Position numbers and translations under genes: made by a program
NCBI GenBank assembly: GCA_963921825.1
Contig: OY997591.1
Span: 39,143,825 to 39,207,824 of the forward strand
DNA from: Erodium maritimum
Taxonomy: Eukaryota; Streptophyta; Magnoliopsida; Geraniales; Geraniaceae
Length of the DNA: 64,000 nucleotides
Direction of reading: 5' to 3'
Shown: positions 1 to 11,424 of the stretch, piece by piece
Layout of the letters: every line of letters starts with the position of its first letter
Position numbering within the stretch: position 1 is the first letter of the stretch
The notes under the pieces: model-generated
Seen by the model: the letters and a program-made list of their open reading frames with translations, nothing else
Told to the model about the DNA's origin: nothing
The model's database searches: none

Positions 1-3000
1 CAAGTTACTAGGTGTAAGATATCAGGACAAGTAATTTGTTTTATTAGAATTGAAAGGTCGCCTAGTCAAATATTGGTCGGTCTGCTGGGAAAGTGGCCAA
101 CCGCGGCATAATGTGCCGCAAAAAATGTCGACCGACGCGAGGTCTAGGATGGCCCTGCTCAAACGTATCTCGACCAACCCGCAAGACTGATTGGCAATAA
201 ATATTGGCCGACCCACCTCTAGTGTGTCTCGACCAACCTCAAAACAACGGTCGTCCACCGTTAACTCTCCATGAACACTACTCAACATTACCCTTTTCAT
301 CCAACCTATCCTCCAAGGGGTCATCCAAGACTAACCTTCCGACCCTACTGCATAACATCCTCCTCTATGAACTCTTTCGCGAATCCACTACCACCCACAT
401 GCACTAGTCCAACTCCAAAATTGAACTACCTCATCCCAAGTCCCAAGTGTAATTTTAAATTTCAGAGGTGTAAGGGTAGAGAACACGTTACTAGGTGTAA
501 GATATCAATACAAGTAATTTTTTTTATTAGAATTGAAAAGTCGCCCAGTCAAATATTGGTTGGTCTGCTGGGAAAGTGGCCGACCGCGCCATAATGTGCC
601 GCAAAAAATGTCCACCGATGCTAGGTGTAGGAAGGCCCAGCTCAAACGTGTCTCGACCAACCCGCAAGACCAACCGGCAATAAATATTGGTCGGCCCACC
701 TCTAGAGTTTCTCGACCAAGCTCAAAACAACGGTTGTCCACCGTTAACTCTCCATGAACACTACTCAATATTACCCTTATCATCCAACCTATCCTCCAAG
801 GGGTTATCCAAGACTAACCTTCCGACCCTACTGCATAACCTCTTCCTCTATGAACTCTTTCGCGAATCCACTACCACCCACATGCTCTAGTCCAACTCCA
901 ACATGGAACAACCTCATCCCAAGTCCCAAGCGTACTTCTAAATTTCAAAGGTGTAAGGGTAGAGAACACGTTACCAGGTGTAAGATATCAAGACAAGTAA
1001 ATCGTTTTATTAGAATTAAAAGGTCGCCTAGTCAAATATTGGTCGGTCTGCTGGGAAAGTGGCCGACCGCGCCATAATGTGCCGCAAAAAATGTCGATCG
1101 ACGCGAGGTCTAGGACGGCCCTGCTCAAACGTGTCTCAACCAACCCACAAGACCGACCGGCAATAAATATTGGCCGACCCACCTCTAGTGTGTCTCGACC
1201 AACTTGAAAACAACAGTCGTCCACCGTTAACTCTCCCTGAACACTACTCCACATTACCCTTTTCATCCAACCTATACTCCAAGGGGTCCTCCAAGACTAA
1301 CCTTCCGACTCTACTGCATACCATCCTCCTCTATGAACTCTTTCGCGAATCCACTAGCTCCCACATGTACTAGTCCAACTCCAAAATCGAACAACCTCAT
1401 CCCAGGTCCCAAGCGTACTTCTAAATTTCAAATGGAAAGGTTGCCTAGTCAATAATTTGTCGGTCTGCTGGGAAAGTGGCCGACCGAGCCATAGTGTGTC
1501 GCAAAAAATGTCGACCAACGCGAGGTCTAGGAAGGCCCTGCTCAAACGTGTCTCGACCAACCCGCAAGACCGACCGACAATAAATATTGGCCACCTCTAG
1601 TGTGTCTCGACCAACCTCAAAACAACGGTCGTCCACCGTTAACTCTCCATGAACAGTACTCCACATGACCCTTTTCATCCAACCTATCCTCCAAGGGGTC
1701 TTCCAAGACTAACCTTCCGACCCTGCTCCATGACATCCTCCATTATGAACTCTTTCACGAATCCACTACCACCCACATGCACTAGTGCAACTCCAAAATG
1801 CAACAACCTCATCCTAAGTCCCAAGCGTACTTCTAAATTTCAAAGGTGTAAAGGTAGAGAACACGTTACTAGGTGTAAGATTTTAAGACATGTAATTTGT
1901 TTTATTAGAATTGAAAGGTCGCCTACTCAAATATTGGTCGGTCTGCTGGGAAAGTGGCCGACCGCGCCATAATGTGCCCAAAAAATGTCGACCGACGCGA
2001 TATCTAGGAAGGCCCTACTCAAACGTGTCTCGACCAACCCGCATGACCGATCGGCAATAAATATTGGTCGACCCACCTCTAGTGTGTCTCGACCAACCTC
2101 AAAATAACGGTCGTCCACCGTTAACTCTCAATGAACACTACTCCACATTACCCTTTTCATCCAACCTATACTCCAAGGGGTCCTCCAAGACTAACCTTCC
2201 GACTCTACAGCATACCATCCTCCTCTATGAACTCTTTCGCGAAACCACTACCACCCACATGCACTAGTCCAACTCCAAAATGGAACAACCTCATCCCAGG
2301 TCCCAAGCGTACTTCTAAATTTCAAAGGTGTAAGGGTAGAGAACACGTTACTAGGTGTACAATATCAACACAAGTAATTTGTTTTATTGGAATAGAAAGG
2401 TCGCCTAACCAAATATTGGTCGGTTTGCTGGGAAAGTGGCCGAGCGCGCCATAATGTGCCGCAAAAAATGTCGACCAACGCAAGGTCTAGGACGGCCCAG
2501 CTCAAACGTGTCTCGACCAACCCGCAAGACCGACCGGCAATAAATATTGGCCGACCCACCTCTAGTGTGTCTCGACCAACCTCAAAACAACGGTCGTACA
2601 CCGTTAATTCTCCATGAACACTACTCCATATTACCCTTTTTTCAAACCTATCCTACAAGTGGTCCTCCATAACTAACCTTTCGAACCTACTACATAACAT
2701 CCTCCTCCATGAACTCTTTCGCGAATCCACTACCACCCACATGCACTAGTCAAACTCCAAAATGGAACAACCTCATCCCAAGTCCCAAGCGTACTTCTAA
2801 ATTTCAAAGGTGCAAGGGTAGAGAACACGTTACTAGGTGTAAGACATCAAGACAAGTAATTTATTTTATTAGAATTGAAAGGTCGCGTAGTCAAATATTG
2901 GTCGGCCTGCTGGGAAAGTGGCCGACCGCGCCATAATGTGCCGCAAAAAATGTCGACCGACGCGAGGTCTAGGAAGGCCCAGCTCAAACCTGTCTCGACC

Positions 3001-5850
3001 AACCCGCAAGACCGACCGGCAATAAAAATTGGTCGGCCCACCTATAGTGTGTCTCGATCAACCTCAAAACAACGGTCGTCCACCGTTAACTCTCCATGAA
3101 CACTACTCCACATTACCCTTTTCATCCAACCTATCCTCCAAGACTAACCTTCCGACCCTGCTCCGTGACATCCTCCTCTATGAACTCTTTCGCGAATCCA
3201 CTACCACCCACATGCACTAGTCCAACTCTAAAATGGAACAACCTCATCCCAAGTCCCAAGCGTACTTCTAAATTTCAAAGGTGTAAAGGTAGAGAACACG
3301 TTACTAGGTGTAAGATATCAAGACATGTAATTTGTTTTATTAGAATTGAAAGGTCGCCTACTCAAATATTGGTCGGTCTGCTTGGAAAAGTGGCTGACCG
3401 CGCCATAATGTGCCCAAAAAATGTCGACCGACGCGATATCTAGGAAGGCGCTGCTCAAACGTGTCTCGACCAACCCGAATGACCGACCGGCAATAAATAT
3501 TGTTCGACCCACCTCTAGTGTGTCTCGACCTACCTTAAAACAACGGTCGTCCATCGTTAACTCTCCATGAACACTACTCCACATTACCCTTTTCATCCAA
3601 CCTATTCTCCAAGGGGTCCTCCAAGACTAAGCTTTCGACCCTACTGCATAACATCCTTCTCTATGAACTCTTTCGCGAATCCATTACCACGCACATGCTC
3701 TAGGCCAACTCCAAAATAGAACAACCTCATCCCAAGTCCCAAGCGTACTTTTAAATTTCAAAGGTGTAAGGGTAGAGAACACGTTACTAAGTGTAAGATA
3801 TCAAGACAAGTAATTTGTTTTACTGGAATTGAAAGGTCGCCTAATCAAATATTGGTCGGTTTGTTGGGAAAGTGCCGACGGCGCCATAATGTGCCGCATA
3901 AAATGTCGACCAGCGCGAGGTCTAGGACGGCCCAGCTGAAACGTGTCCTGACCAACCCGCAACACCGACCGGCAATAAATATTGGCCGACCCACCTCTAG
4001 TGTGCCTCGACCAACCTCAAATCAACGGTCGGCCACCGTTAACTCTCCATGAACACTACTCCACATTACACTTTTCATCCAACCTATCCTCCAAGGGGTC
4101 CTCCAAGACTAACCTTCCGACCCTGCTCCGTGACATCCTCCTCTATGAACTTTTTCGCGAATCCATTACCACCCACATGCACTAGTCCAGCTCCAAAATG
4201 GAACAACCTCATCCCAAGTCCCAAGTGTACTTCTAAATTTCAAAGGTGTAAAGGTAGAGAACACGTTACTAGGTGTAAGTTATCAAGACATGTAATCTGT
4301 TTTATTGGAATTGAAAGGTCGCCTAGTCAAATATTGGTCGCTTTGCTGGGAAAGTGGCCGACCGCGCCATAATGTGCCCAAAAAATGTCGACCGATGTGA
4401 TATCTAGGAAGGCCCTGCTCAAACGTGTCTCGACCAACCCGCAAGACCGACCGGCAATAAATATTGGCCGACCCACCTCTAGTGTGTCTCGGCCAACCTC
4501 AAAACAACGGTCGTCCACCGTTAACTCTCGATGAACACTACTCCACATTAACATTTTTATCCAACATATCCTCCAAGGGGACCTCCAAGATTAACCTTCC
4601 GACCCTATTGCATAACATCCTCCTCTATGAACTCTTTCGCGAATCCACTACATCCCACATGCACTAGTCCAACTCCAAAATGGAACTACCTCATCCCAAG
4701 TCCCAAGCGTACTTCTAAATTTCAAAGGTGTAAGGGTAGAGAACACGTTACTAGGTGTAAGATATCAAGACAAGTAATTTGTTTTATTCGAATTGAAAGG
4801 ATGCCTAGTCAAATATTGGTCGGTGTGCTGGGAAAGTGGCCGACCGCGCAATAGTGTACCGCAAAAAATGTCGACCGACGCGAGGTCTAGGACGGCCGTG
4901 CTTAAATGTGTCTCGACCAACCCGCAAGACCGACCGACAATAATAATTGGCCACCTCTAGTGTGTCTCGACCAACCTCAAAACAACGGTCGTCCACCGTT
5001 AACTCTACATGAACACTACTCCACATTACCCTTTTCATCCAACCTATCATCCAAGGGATCTTCCAAGACTAACCTTCCGACCATGCTCCATGACATCCTC
5101 CTCTATGAACTCTTTTGCGAATCCACTACCACCCACATGCACTAGTCCAACTCCAAAATGCAACAACCTCATCACAAGTCCCAAGCGTACTTCTAAATTT
5201 CAAAGGCGTAAAGGTAAAGAACACGTTACTAGGTTTAAGATATCAGGACATGTAATTTGTTTTATTAGAATTGAAACGTCGCGTACTCAAATATTGGTCG
5301 GTCTGGTGGGAAAGTGGCCGACCGCGCCATAATGTGCCCAAAAAATGTCGACCGACGCGATATCTAGGAAGGGCATGCTCAAACGTGTCTCGACCAGCCC
5401 GCATGACCGACCGGCAATAAATATTTTCCGACCCACCTCTAGTGTGTCTCGACCAACCTCAAAACAACGGTCGTCCACCGTTAATTCTCCATGAACACTA
5501 CTCCATATTACCCTTTTTTCAAACCTATCCTACAAGTGGTCCTCCAAAACTATCCTTTCGAACCTACTACATAACATCTTCCTCTATGAACTAGGTGTAA
5601 GATATCAAGACAAGTAATTTGGTTTATTAGAATTGAAAGGTCGCTAAGTCAAATATTGGTTGGTCTGCTGGGAAAGTGGCTGACCGCGCCATAATGTGCC
5701 GCAAAAAATGTCGACCGACGCGAGGTCTAGGACGTCCCAGCTCAATCGTGTCTCGACCAACCCGCAAGACCGACCGGCAATAAATATTTGTCGGCCCACC
5801 TCTAGTGTGTCTCGACCAACCTCAAAACAACGGTCGTCCACCGTTAATTC
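1..5850 (+). repeat. Satellite array block S1, ~483-bp monomers (divergent)
   Basis: About twelve head-to-tail copies of a ~483-bp monomer. Landmarks recur at this spacing: the ATGAACACTACTCC string at 271, 754, 1649, 2131, 3096, 4049 and 5009. Each monomer has a GC-rich half full of GGTCGG/CGACC motifs and a C-rich, G-poor half. Copies differ visibly from one another, more than in the blocks further right. Some are irregular: about 70 bp missing near 1430, 12 bp missing near 3140 between two CCTCCAAG repeats, and about 120 bp missing near 5590. Monomers near 1445-2118 resemble those near 4805-5478, a spacing of 3360 bp or seven monomers, hinting at an older higher-order period. Open frames on both strands repeat with the monomer and are not genes. 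Confidence 0.95.
5846..5850. other. Target-site duplication, left of copia element 1
   Basis: AATTC directly before the TGTTGG start of the 5' LTR. It matches the AATTC at 15225-15229. It lies in the satellite string ACCGTTAATTCTCC. Confidence 0.93.
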
Positions 5851-6492
5851 TGTTGGTTTTTGTGCCCTAGGCCAATCGTGATTATGGACGGAATTATCAT
5901 TTCATTAATACATCGGCACTACTATTATCATTTGTTAAATGTTAATAGTGTGAATAATACTCTTTCATAAGATCATCGGGTTGAGGACCTGATAGTAAAA
6001 CTTTTAGAAGTAATAGAGTATTATTCAGTTGATCCCTGGTCTTACTGATATACTAAGACTAGTATGATGTTTGCTGATAGATCACGTTTTACTGATCATA
6101 CATATTGGATATGAAGTCAAATCATAGATGTCATTTAGGAAAATGACATTGGATGACCCACTGTGAGAATACTACATAGGAACTGTCATGAGTATTTCTC
6201 AATACCGTAATATGACTTAAGTCCTCTGACCTTATAGTCATCATGATTTCTACATAGGTAGCTGTGTGCTTTGACACAGTTATACGTTATCTTTAAACGA
6301 GCAATTATAAAGGTTGTGATTGGGTGCATAAGTGTCTATGTAAGAGATATGGTTGAGTGATAAGGGATCTGTCACTCATAGAATTATGAGAGATATCGTT
6401 TGGGCCCCTTGATAAGTGAGACTACAGAAAAAGCATGGCCATGCGAATTGATAGAGTTATCACTAGCAGTGTACTTAAGATCACGAAACAGC

Positions 6493-6535
6493 GATCGAAT
6501 AAAATAAGGATGACGGCCCTATGCCTTATTCGATC
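6493..6535 (+). other. Conserved LTR stem-loop (element 1, 5' LTR)
   Basis: Outer stem GATCGA/TCGATC, a five-base bulge, inner stem ATAAGG/CCTTAT and loop ATGACGGCCCTATG. The same plan is present in the 3' LTR (13202-13244) and in the other copia family, where the outer stem reads GATTGAG/CTCAATC. That is a compensating change of one base pair. Confidence 0.75.
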
Positions 6536-7091
6536 GAGATATCGTTGACATAAGGGTTAGGATATTAGCGGTTAAAGGTTAAGTCGGATTAACGATCATC
6601 ATAAACGTTTAGGTAGTCATAATGCCTTGCTAGAGGCCAACTATGACATGTGGGCGAAACGAGGATTTCGGGCCCAGTGCCAACACGTGTTATGAGCCTA
6701 CAGGGTCGCACACAACAACGAGCCCAAAATCGAATTGGACTTTTGAAGTCCCTCAAGTGAATAAAATAATATATTATGTATGATATAATATTTATTTATT
6801 CATTAACTCGTTTTTCGAATTACCAATATAATAAAGATTATGTTGGGCAATTAAAATGCAAAAATGACTCTTGAATTTTTGAAATTCAAAGAGGGTATTT
6901 TTGCATGAGCACTACTCCTAAAATGAGACAGTTGTCATAAAAGAAAGTCCAAGAGTTGGACTTGCTTGAAATGACTTAGTGGAGTCATGTTTAGGAATAG
7001 TAAGCATGCAAAACCTAAGTGAGACACTTGTCCAAGTTGGAAGTCCAAGTGTTTGGTTTTTCCAAATAAAACAAATGTGGTCATGTTGGGT

Positions 7092-7099
7092 TATATAAG
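7092..7099 (+). promoter_or_regulatory. Putative TATA box of the 5' LTR
   Basis: TATATAAG about 590 bp before the LTR end. It is the only strong TATA-like string in a suitable position, and a purine-rich AGAGAG stretch follows it. Transcription would be expected to start some 25-35 bp downstream; that is inferred from the usual spacing and not visible directly. Confidence 0.6.
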
Positions 7100-7687
7100 C
7101 ATGCAAGAGAGAGAAGCAAAATCAGAATTTTCATTGTGTTTAGAATAGTTCTCAAAGGGTAGAGAGAGAAACGAGTTAGAAAGAAAGAGAGGAAGAAGTG
7201 TTCTTCGTTTGTGCTAGCACACAAGTGATTTCGGATATCTTGTTGGTGTGGATACCGGTAGAGGACGGATCCTTTTGGAAACGTCTCAACTCACACTTAA
7301 TCCACCAAATCCATTTGTTTCGGTGTTGTTTGTTTGCAAGAAGAGAAGAAAAATCTGCCCAGATTTTTCTGCCCAGAATCTGTCCGACCAGCCACTGTAA
7401 AGTGCCCGATCGGAGGTTCATCTGAGGTCCGATCGTTCTGATTTTTGGTGTGAACGTTCTACACATATTGGACTTCAATATGACTGGAGGTATTTGGATT
7501 CCAACGGTTTGTTGCTGAGATATACGAGCTGCAAGTTGGTCCCTGTCTCGAACCAAGCTGAAAATTGAAAGAGGTAATCTCTCCTTTAATTATTATTTGT
7601 CGGTTTACTCGGAATTACATGGATCGCGAGGCTATTCTAGGGAAAGTTTTTAATTTCCGCTGCTTTTGCTCCCTAGAATTCAAACAG

Positions 7688-7700
7688 TGGTATCAGAGCC
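7688..7700 (+). other. Primer-binding site (initiator Met-tRNA type), element 1
   Basis: TGGTATCAGAGCC lies one base after the 5' LTR. This is the classic plant copia primer site, complementary to the 3' end of initiator methionine tRNA. Confidence 0.93.
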
Positions 7701-7976
7701 TCTTGTAATTCATTTAAACCGACCATGCATGCATGGTTATTGTATGAGCTTTCGTGTTTAAGAGGTTTTTGTTGTTCCATGTTGATGCATGATTGATTGT
7801 AGGCCGAATTTGCATGATTTAGGCATGTTGGATAATAGGATTATATAACATGTGTTATAGTTATGAACTATGATTATGCAAATTAGTTTTCTAATGGGGT
7901 GCACGGTTATGAACCGTCAAAATAATATATTGTGAATGTATAATTGATTTCATAATGTGATTATGGAATATTGATG

Positions 7977-8080
7977 GTGCTAGTAGCACGCATGCATGAG
8001 TACTAGTAGCATATTTTGCAAGTGCTAGTAGCATGCATGCATAAGTGCTAGTATCATCCTAGTTCAAGTGATGATAGCAT
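7977..8080 (+). repeat. Degenerate short tandem repeat in the element 1 leader
   Basis: Three to four imperfect units of about 33 bp built on GTGCTAGTAGCA followed by GCATGCAT, itself a palindrome. It lies inside the leader upstream of gag. Function unknown. Confidence 0.7.
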
Positions 8081-8890
8081 CCTTTTGGGGGCACTAATAC
8101 TTTGTAATACTATGTTATGAACATATTGTTTAATTCACAATATGATTGTGATTTGTTAATCAAATTGTGGCCATTCGAGTTGTTTTAAAACAATTTCGAA
8201 TATCATAAAATCCAATGGTTGGATTAATTCCAATAAGGTTTTTCTTTGGCAATTCAAATGCCTTAGTGAAAAATTATCCGAACCCCTTCACCCCGTTAGA
8301 GGCGCTACAATTATCATTGGGTAAATTGTTTACTCGAAAGTGTGTTAATTTGTTTCTTATGATATGTTAATATTATATGCGTATTGCTTGATGCATGGTG
8401 CATAGCATAGCTCATCCCGACCAATTTGCTTACTTTAATTTTATTTGGGTTTGTAATTTAAATACGGCCTGCGTGTTGTTATTTTTATTGTAATAAGTTC
8501 TTTGTAACAAGAGAAGCCCAAGACGGTGTTTTTCAAGAGAAGCAATTTTTGAAGGAAGGTCAAAAAGGAAATTTGGAGGTTGAACTCAAAGATGGAGGTT
8601 CAAGATGAAGAGTTCTCTTGAAGGCTTGTTTTTGTTTCACCACTAGGATTGACTTTTGGTCTTCATATGGGCTTATGAAGACCAACTTTGTAATGGGCTA
8701 TGCTTTGACACGTTTACTTTTATGCTTATGCATGGTATTGCATGACTTATTTATTGTTAAAGTGCTTAGACCGTTTGTATATGATACAACGGACCTTTTG
8801 TATATGATACAATAAGGAAAAATCAACCCTAAACTAAATATTAAGTCGGTGAGATGCCTTCCATATTGGTCCACCTATCGAACCTTAGAC

Positions 8891-9155
8891 CTATGTGTAG
8901 GTTATGCCAAAGCGTGGTGCACATAGTCCTCTAAGCTAGATGAGATGGATTAAGCACTTATCCAACCTTAGAACGTTGTGTGTAGGTTATGCCAAAGCGT
9001 GGTGCTCACAATTGTCTAACGTTAGATGGATCAAACCTTAAATTACTATGTGTAGGTTATGCCAAAGCGTGGTGCACATAGTCGTTTAAGTTTGATGGCA
9101 TGGAGTGAAATTTTTGTTGCTATGTGTAGGTTATGCCAAAGCGTGGTGCGCATAG
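8891..9155 (+). repeat. Four-copy hairpin repeat in the element 1 leader
   Basis: Four 36-base units at 8891-8926, 8976-9011, 9046-9081 and 9120-9155 share the core GGTTATGCCAAAGCGTGGTG. The unit ends pair: CTATGTG with CACATAG in copies 1 and 3, TTGTGTG with CTCACAA in copy 2, and CTATGTG with CGCATAG in copy 4. Copy 2 changes both sides of the stem, and copy 4 keeps pairing through a G-U. The spacers between units are unrelated in sequence. Confidence 0.85.
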
Positions 9156-9463
9156 TAGTCAAGGTTTCATATCCGGATATGATTGAACTTTTCTAGGTTT
9201 TACAAAAAGGTTTTGGACCTAGGGCATCAGATAGAATTTGTGCCAACACATATGATGTGTTTATTCTATCCAAGAGTTGCATATTGATGCAATTGGTAAA
9301 GAGTTACCTACCTAATTAATTCTACATGGGGCGATTAAGCCAACGCTTACTCTAAGTGGAATTCAATATGGATCTTGGCTTTTAATGTATCCTGAAGATA
9401 CAACAAAGGGTTGATTGTTTTATATCTGTATTAATGACTTTGCATATATATCTGTTGTAGATC

Positions 9464-9905
9464 ATGTCTTCAAACAATTCACATAATTTATCGATACGAT
9501 CGATCCTTGAGAAGGATAAGCTCAATGGGACAAATTTTCTAGATTGGGCCAGAAACCTGAGAATTGTTCTCATGCAGGAAAGAAAAGAGTATATCTTGGA
9601 TGAGCCAGTTCTTGAGGAACCAACCTCAAATGCTTCGAAATCCATTAGAGATGGTTGGACCAGACATTTTGATGACTCTATTGATGTCACTTGTATAATG
9701 CTTGGTTCCATGGAGGCTGATCTCAAGAAGCAAAATGATGGATGAGGATGTGTATGACATGATGGTTCAACTCAAGTAAATGTTCCAAGAGAAGGCCAAG
9801 ATTGAAAGGTTCAATACTGTCAAGAACCTCATGTCATATAAGATGCCTATTGGGAAGAGGAACTGCAAGAATTATAAAGATGATCCAAAGAAGAACAAGG
9901 GTAGT
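9464..9905 (+). pseudogene. gag region of copia element 1
   Basis: Starts at an ATG and encodes a typical plant copia Gag N-terminus, including LDGTN-like KLNGTNFLDWARNLRIVL. This is the region that in the family builds the virus-like particle around the RNA. Downstream, the string KRNCKNYKDDPKK matches the sequence around the copia Gag zinc knuckle. The region is broken and is scored as a fossil. Confidence 0.85.
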
Positions 9906-9919
9906 GTACCCAGCTCTTC

Positions 9920-10172
9920 AGGTATTCATGTTATAGAGCTCAATGCATTTACTTTTGGTTCTTGGATATTGGATATTGGATCCGAATCACACATTTGTAT
10001 AAATGTGCAAGGACTCAAAAGTAGGAGAGCATTGAAGGAAGGCATGGTGGACCTACGAGTTGGGGATGACCATGGAGTCATTGCCTTAGTTGTGGGGACA
10101 TACGAATTAGACTTGCCTAGTGGGCTTGTTTTTCATTTTGAACGATGTTATCATGTACCTACGTTTTTGTAG
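9920..10172 (+). pseudogene. Protease region of copia element 1
   Basis: Encodes SWILDIGSESHICINVQGLK, which aligns with the aspartic-protease active-site region of plant copia polyproteins (family form SWILDTG..SHIC). After it come a GDDHGVIALVVGTYELDLPSG stretch in two parts and a CYHVP string, as usual at the end of this domain. In intact relatives it cleaves the Gag-Pol precursor. Fossil. Confidence 0.8.
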
Positions 10173-10379
10173 GAGTACCGTCTCCATTTCGTGTTTGGAC
10201 AAAGAAGGCTATAAGTTTGCTATTGAGAATAGTAAGTTTAGTCTTTCTCATGATAACGTTCATCATCCAAATGCTTCTTGAGTTAGAGGTCTTTAAGTTT
10301 TGAACATAGAAGACTCTAATGAGAAGTCCCTCTATAACATTGATACAAGAGGGTTTAAGTCTGATGAGACAAACCCTAT

Positions 10380-11110
10380 ATTCCTCTAGCACTGTCGCTT
10401 GATTCATGTAAATAAGAAACGCATATCAAAACTCCAATTTCAAGGACTTTTGGATTCTTTTATGAAACATTTGAAACGTGCAAATCTTATTTAATGGACA
10501 AGATGACAAAGACACCTTTTTTCTGAAACGGTGAGAGAGCTAGTGGCTTATTGGGGATTATACATTCGGATGTATGTGGTCCAATAAGTACAACTGCTAG
10601 AGGAGGATTTGGGTACTTCATAAAAAATCGAAAGTTTTGTAGGGTTCAAAATTTTCAAGAATGAAGTACAAAATCAACTTGGTCAAAATATTAAGGCACT
10701 ACGATATGATCGAAGTCGTGAATATTTGAGCCAAGAGTTCGTAGATCATCTGAAAGATTGTGAGATTATTTCTCAACTAACTTCCCCGGGAACACCACAT
10801 TGGAATGGTGTGTATGAACGGAGGAATCGAACCTTATAGGATATGGTTCGGTCTATGATGAGTAACATTGATCTCCCAATCTCGTTTTGGAGATATGCTC
10901 TGGAAACTACTACATTCGTCTTGAACAGAGTACCACCAAAGGCAGTAGATAAGACACTGTATGAGATATGGACAGGAAAGGTTCCTGATTTGTCTTTTCT
11001 AAATATAAGGGGATGTATAACTTATGTGAAGCGTCTAAGGACGAATAAGTTAGCCCCAAATCAGAGAAGTTCCTCTTTGTAGGATATCCTAAGGAAACTA
11101 AAGGATATTA
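10380..11110 (+). pseudogene. Integrase region of copia element 1
   Basis: Contains the copia integrase landmarks: IIHSDVCGPI near 10560, RYDRSREYLSQEFVDHLK near 10700, SPGTPHWNGVYERRNRTL near 10790, then NIDLPISFWRYALETTTFVLN and the NKLAP-type C-terminal part. In the family this protein inserts the DNA copy into the host chromosome. It is broken. Confidence 0.85.
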
Positions 11111-11424
11111 CTTCTACAACGCTAAGGAGAACAAAATGTTTGTTGCTCGGGGTGGAGTATTTTGGAAAGAGAGTTTATTTCCAAAGGAAACAGTGGGAGG
11201 GCTTTTGAACTTAAAGAAGTTACAGACCCACAAGTAGTGTTGTGCCTAAAATGGTTACTCAAGTACATGAACAAGAAAATGTAGTACATGAGGTTGTACC
11301 ACAAGTACAAAGGAGGTCTGATAGGACACGTCAAGCCCCTATCAGATATGGGTTTCTCACTTCAGAGATTAATGACGTGATAGCTGCGGATCAAGTTGAA
11401 TTCACATCCTCTCAAGAGACCATT

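Larger units (their letters stand above)
5851..7686 (+). repeat. 5' LTR of copia element 1 (1836 bp)
   Basis: Begins TGTTGG and ends CAAACA just before the primer-binding site. The same sequence recurs from 12559. It holds a 12-bp inverted repeat near its start (5952-5963 with 6015-6026), a stem-loop at 6493-6535 and a TATA box at 7092. Its R/U5 part (GTCCGACCAG..., GTGAACGTTCT...) is related to the LTRs of elements 2 and 3, so the two families share ancestry. Confidence 0.93.
7701..9463 (+). other. Long untranslated leader of element 1
   Basis: About 1.76 kb between the primer site and gag with no supported reading frame. It contains two internal repeat groups, a CTAGTAGCA-type cluster at 7977-8080 and four hairpin units at 8891-9155. 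The remainder is AT-rich unique sequence in which I recognise nothing. Confidence 0.7.

Noticed and set aside
5829-5845. Satellite hairpin as a CENP-B-box-like motif
   Set aside because: The sequence does not resemble the CENP-B box, and plants lack a clear CENP-B equivalent; kept only as a structural observation.
7176-7556. 126-codon open frame on the minus strand of the element 1 LTR (also at 14714-15094)
   Set aside because: It is antisense within the LTR R/U5 region and repeats only because the LTR repeats; no family match.
8618-8815. Short open frame in the element 1 leader
   Set aside because: No recognisable domain, in AT-rich leader sequence before gag; most likely chance.
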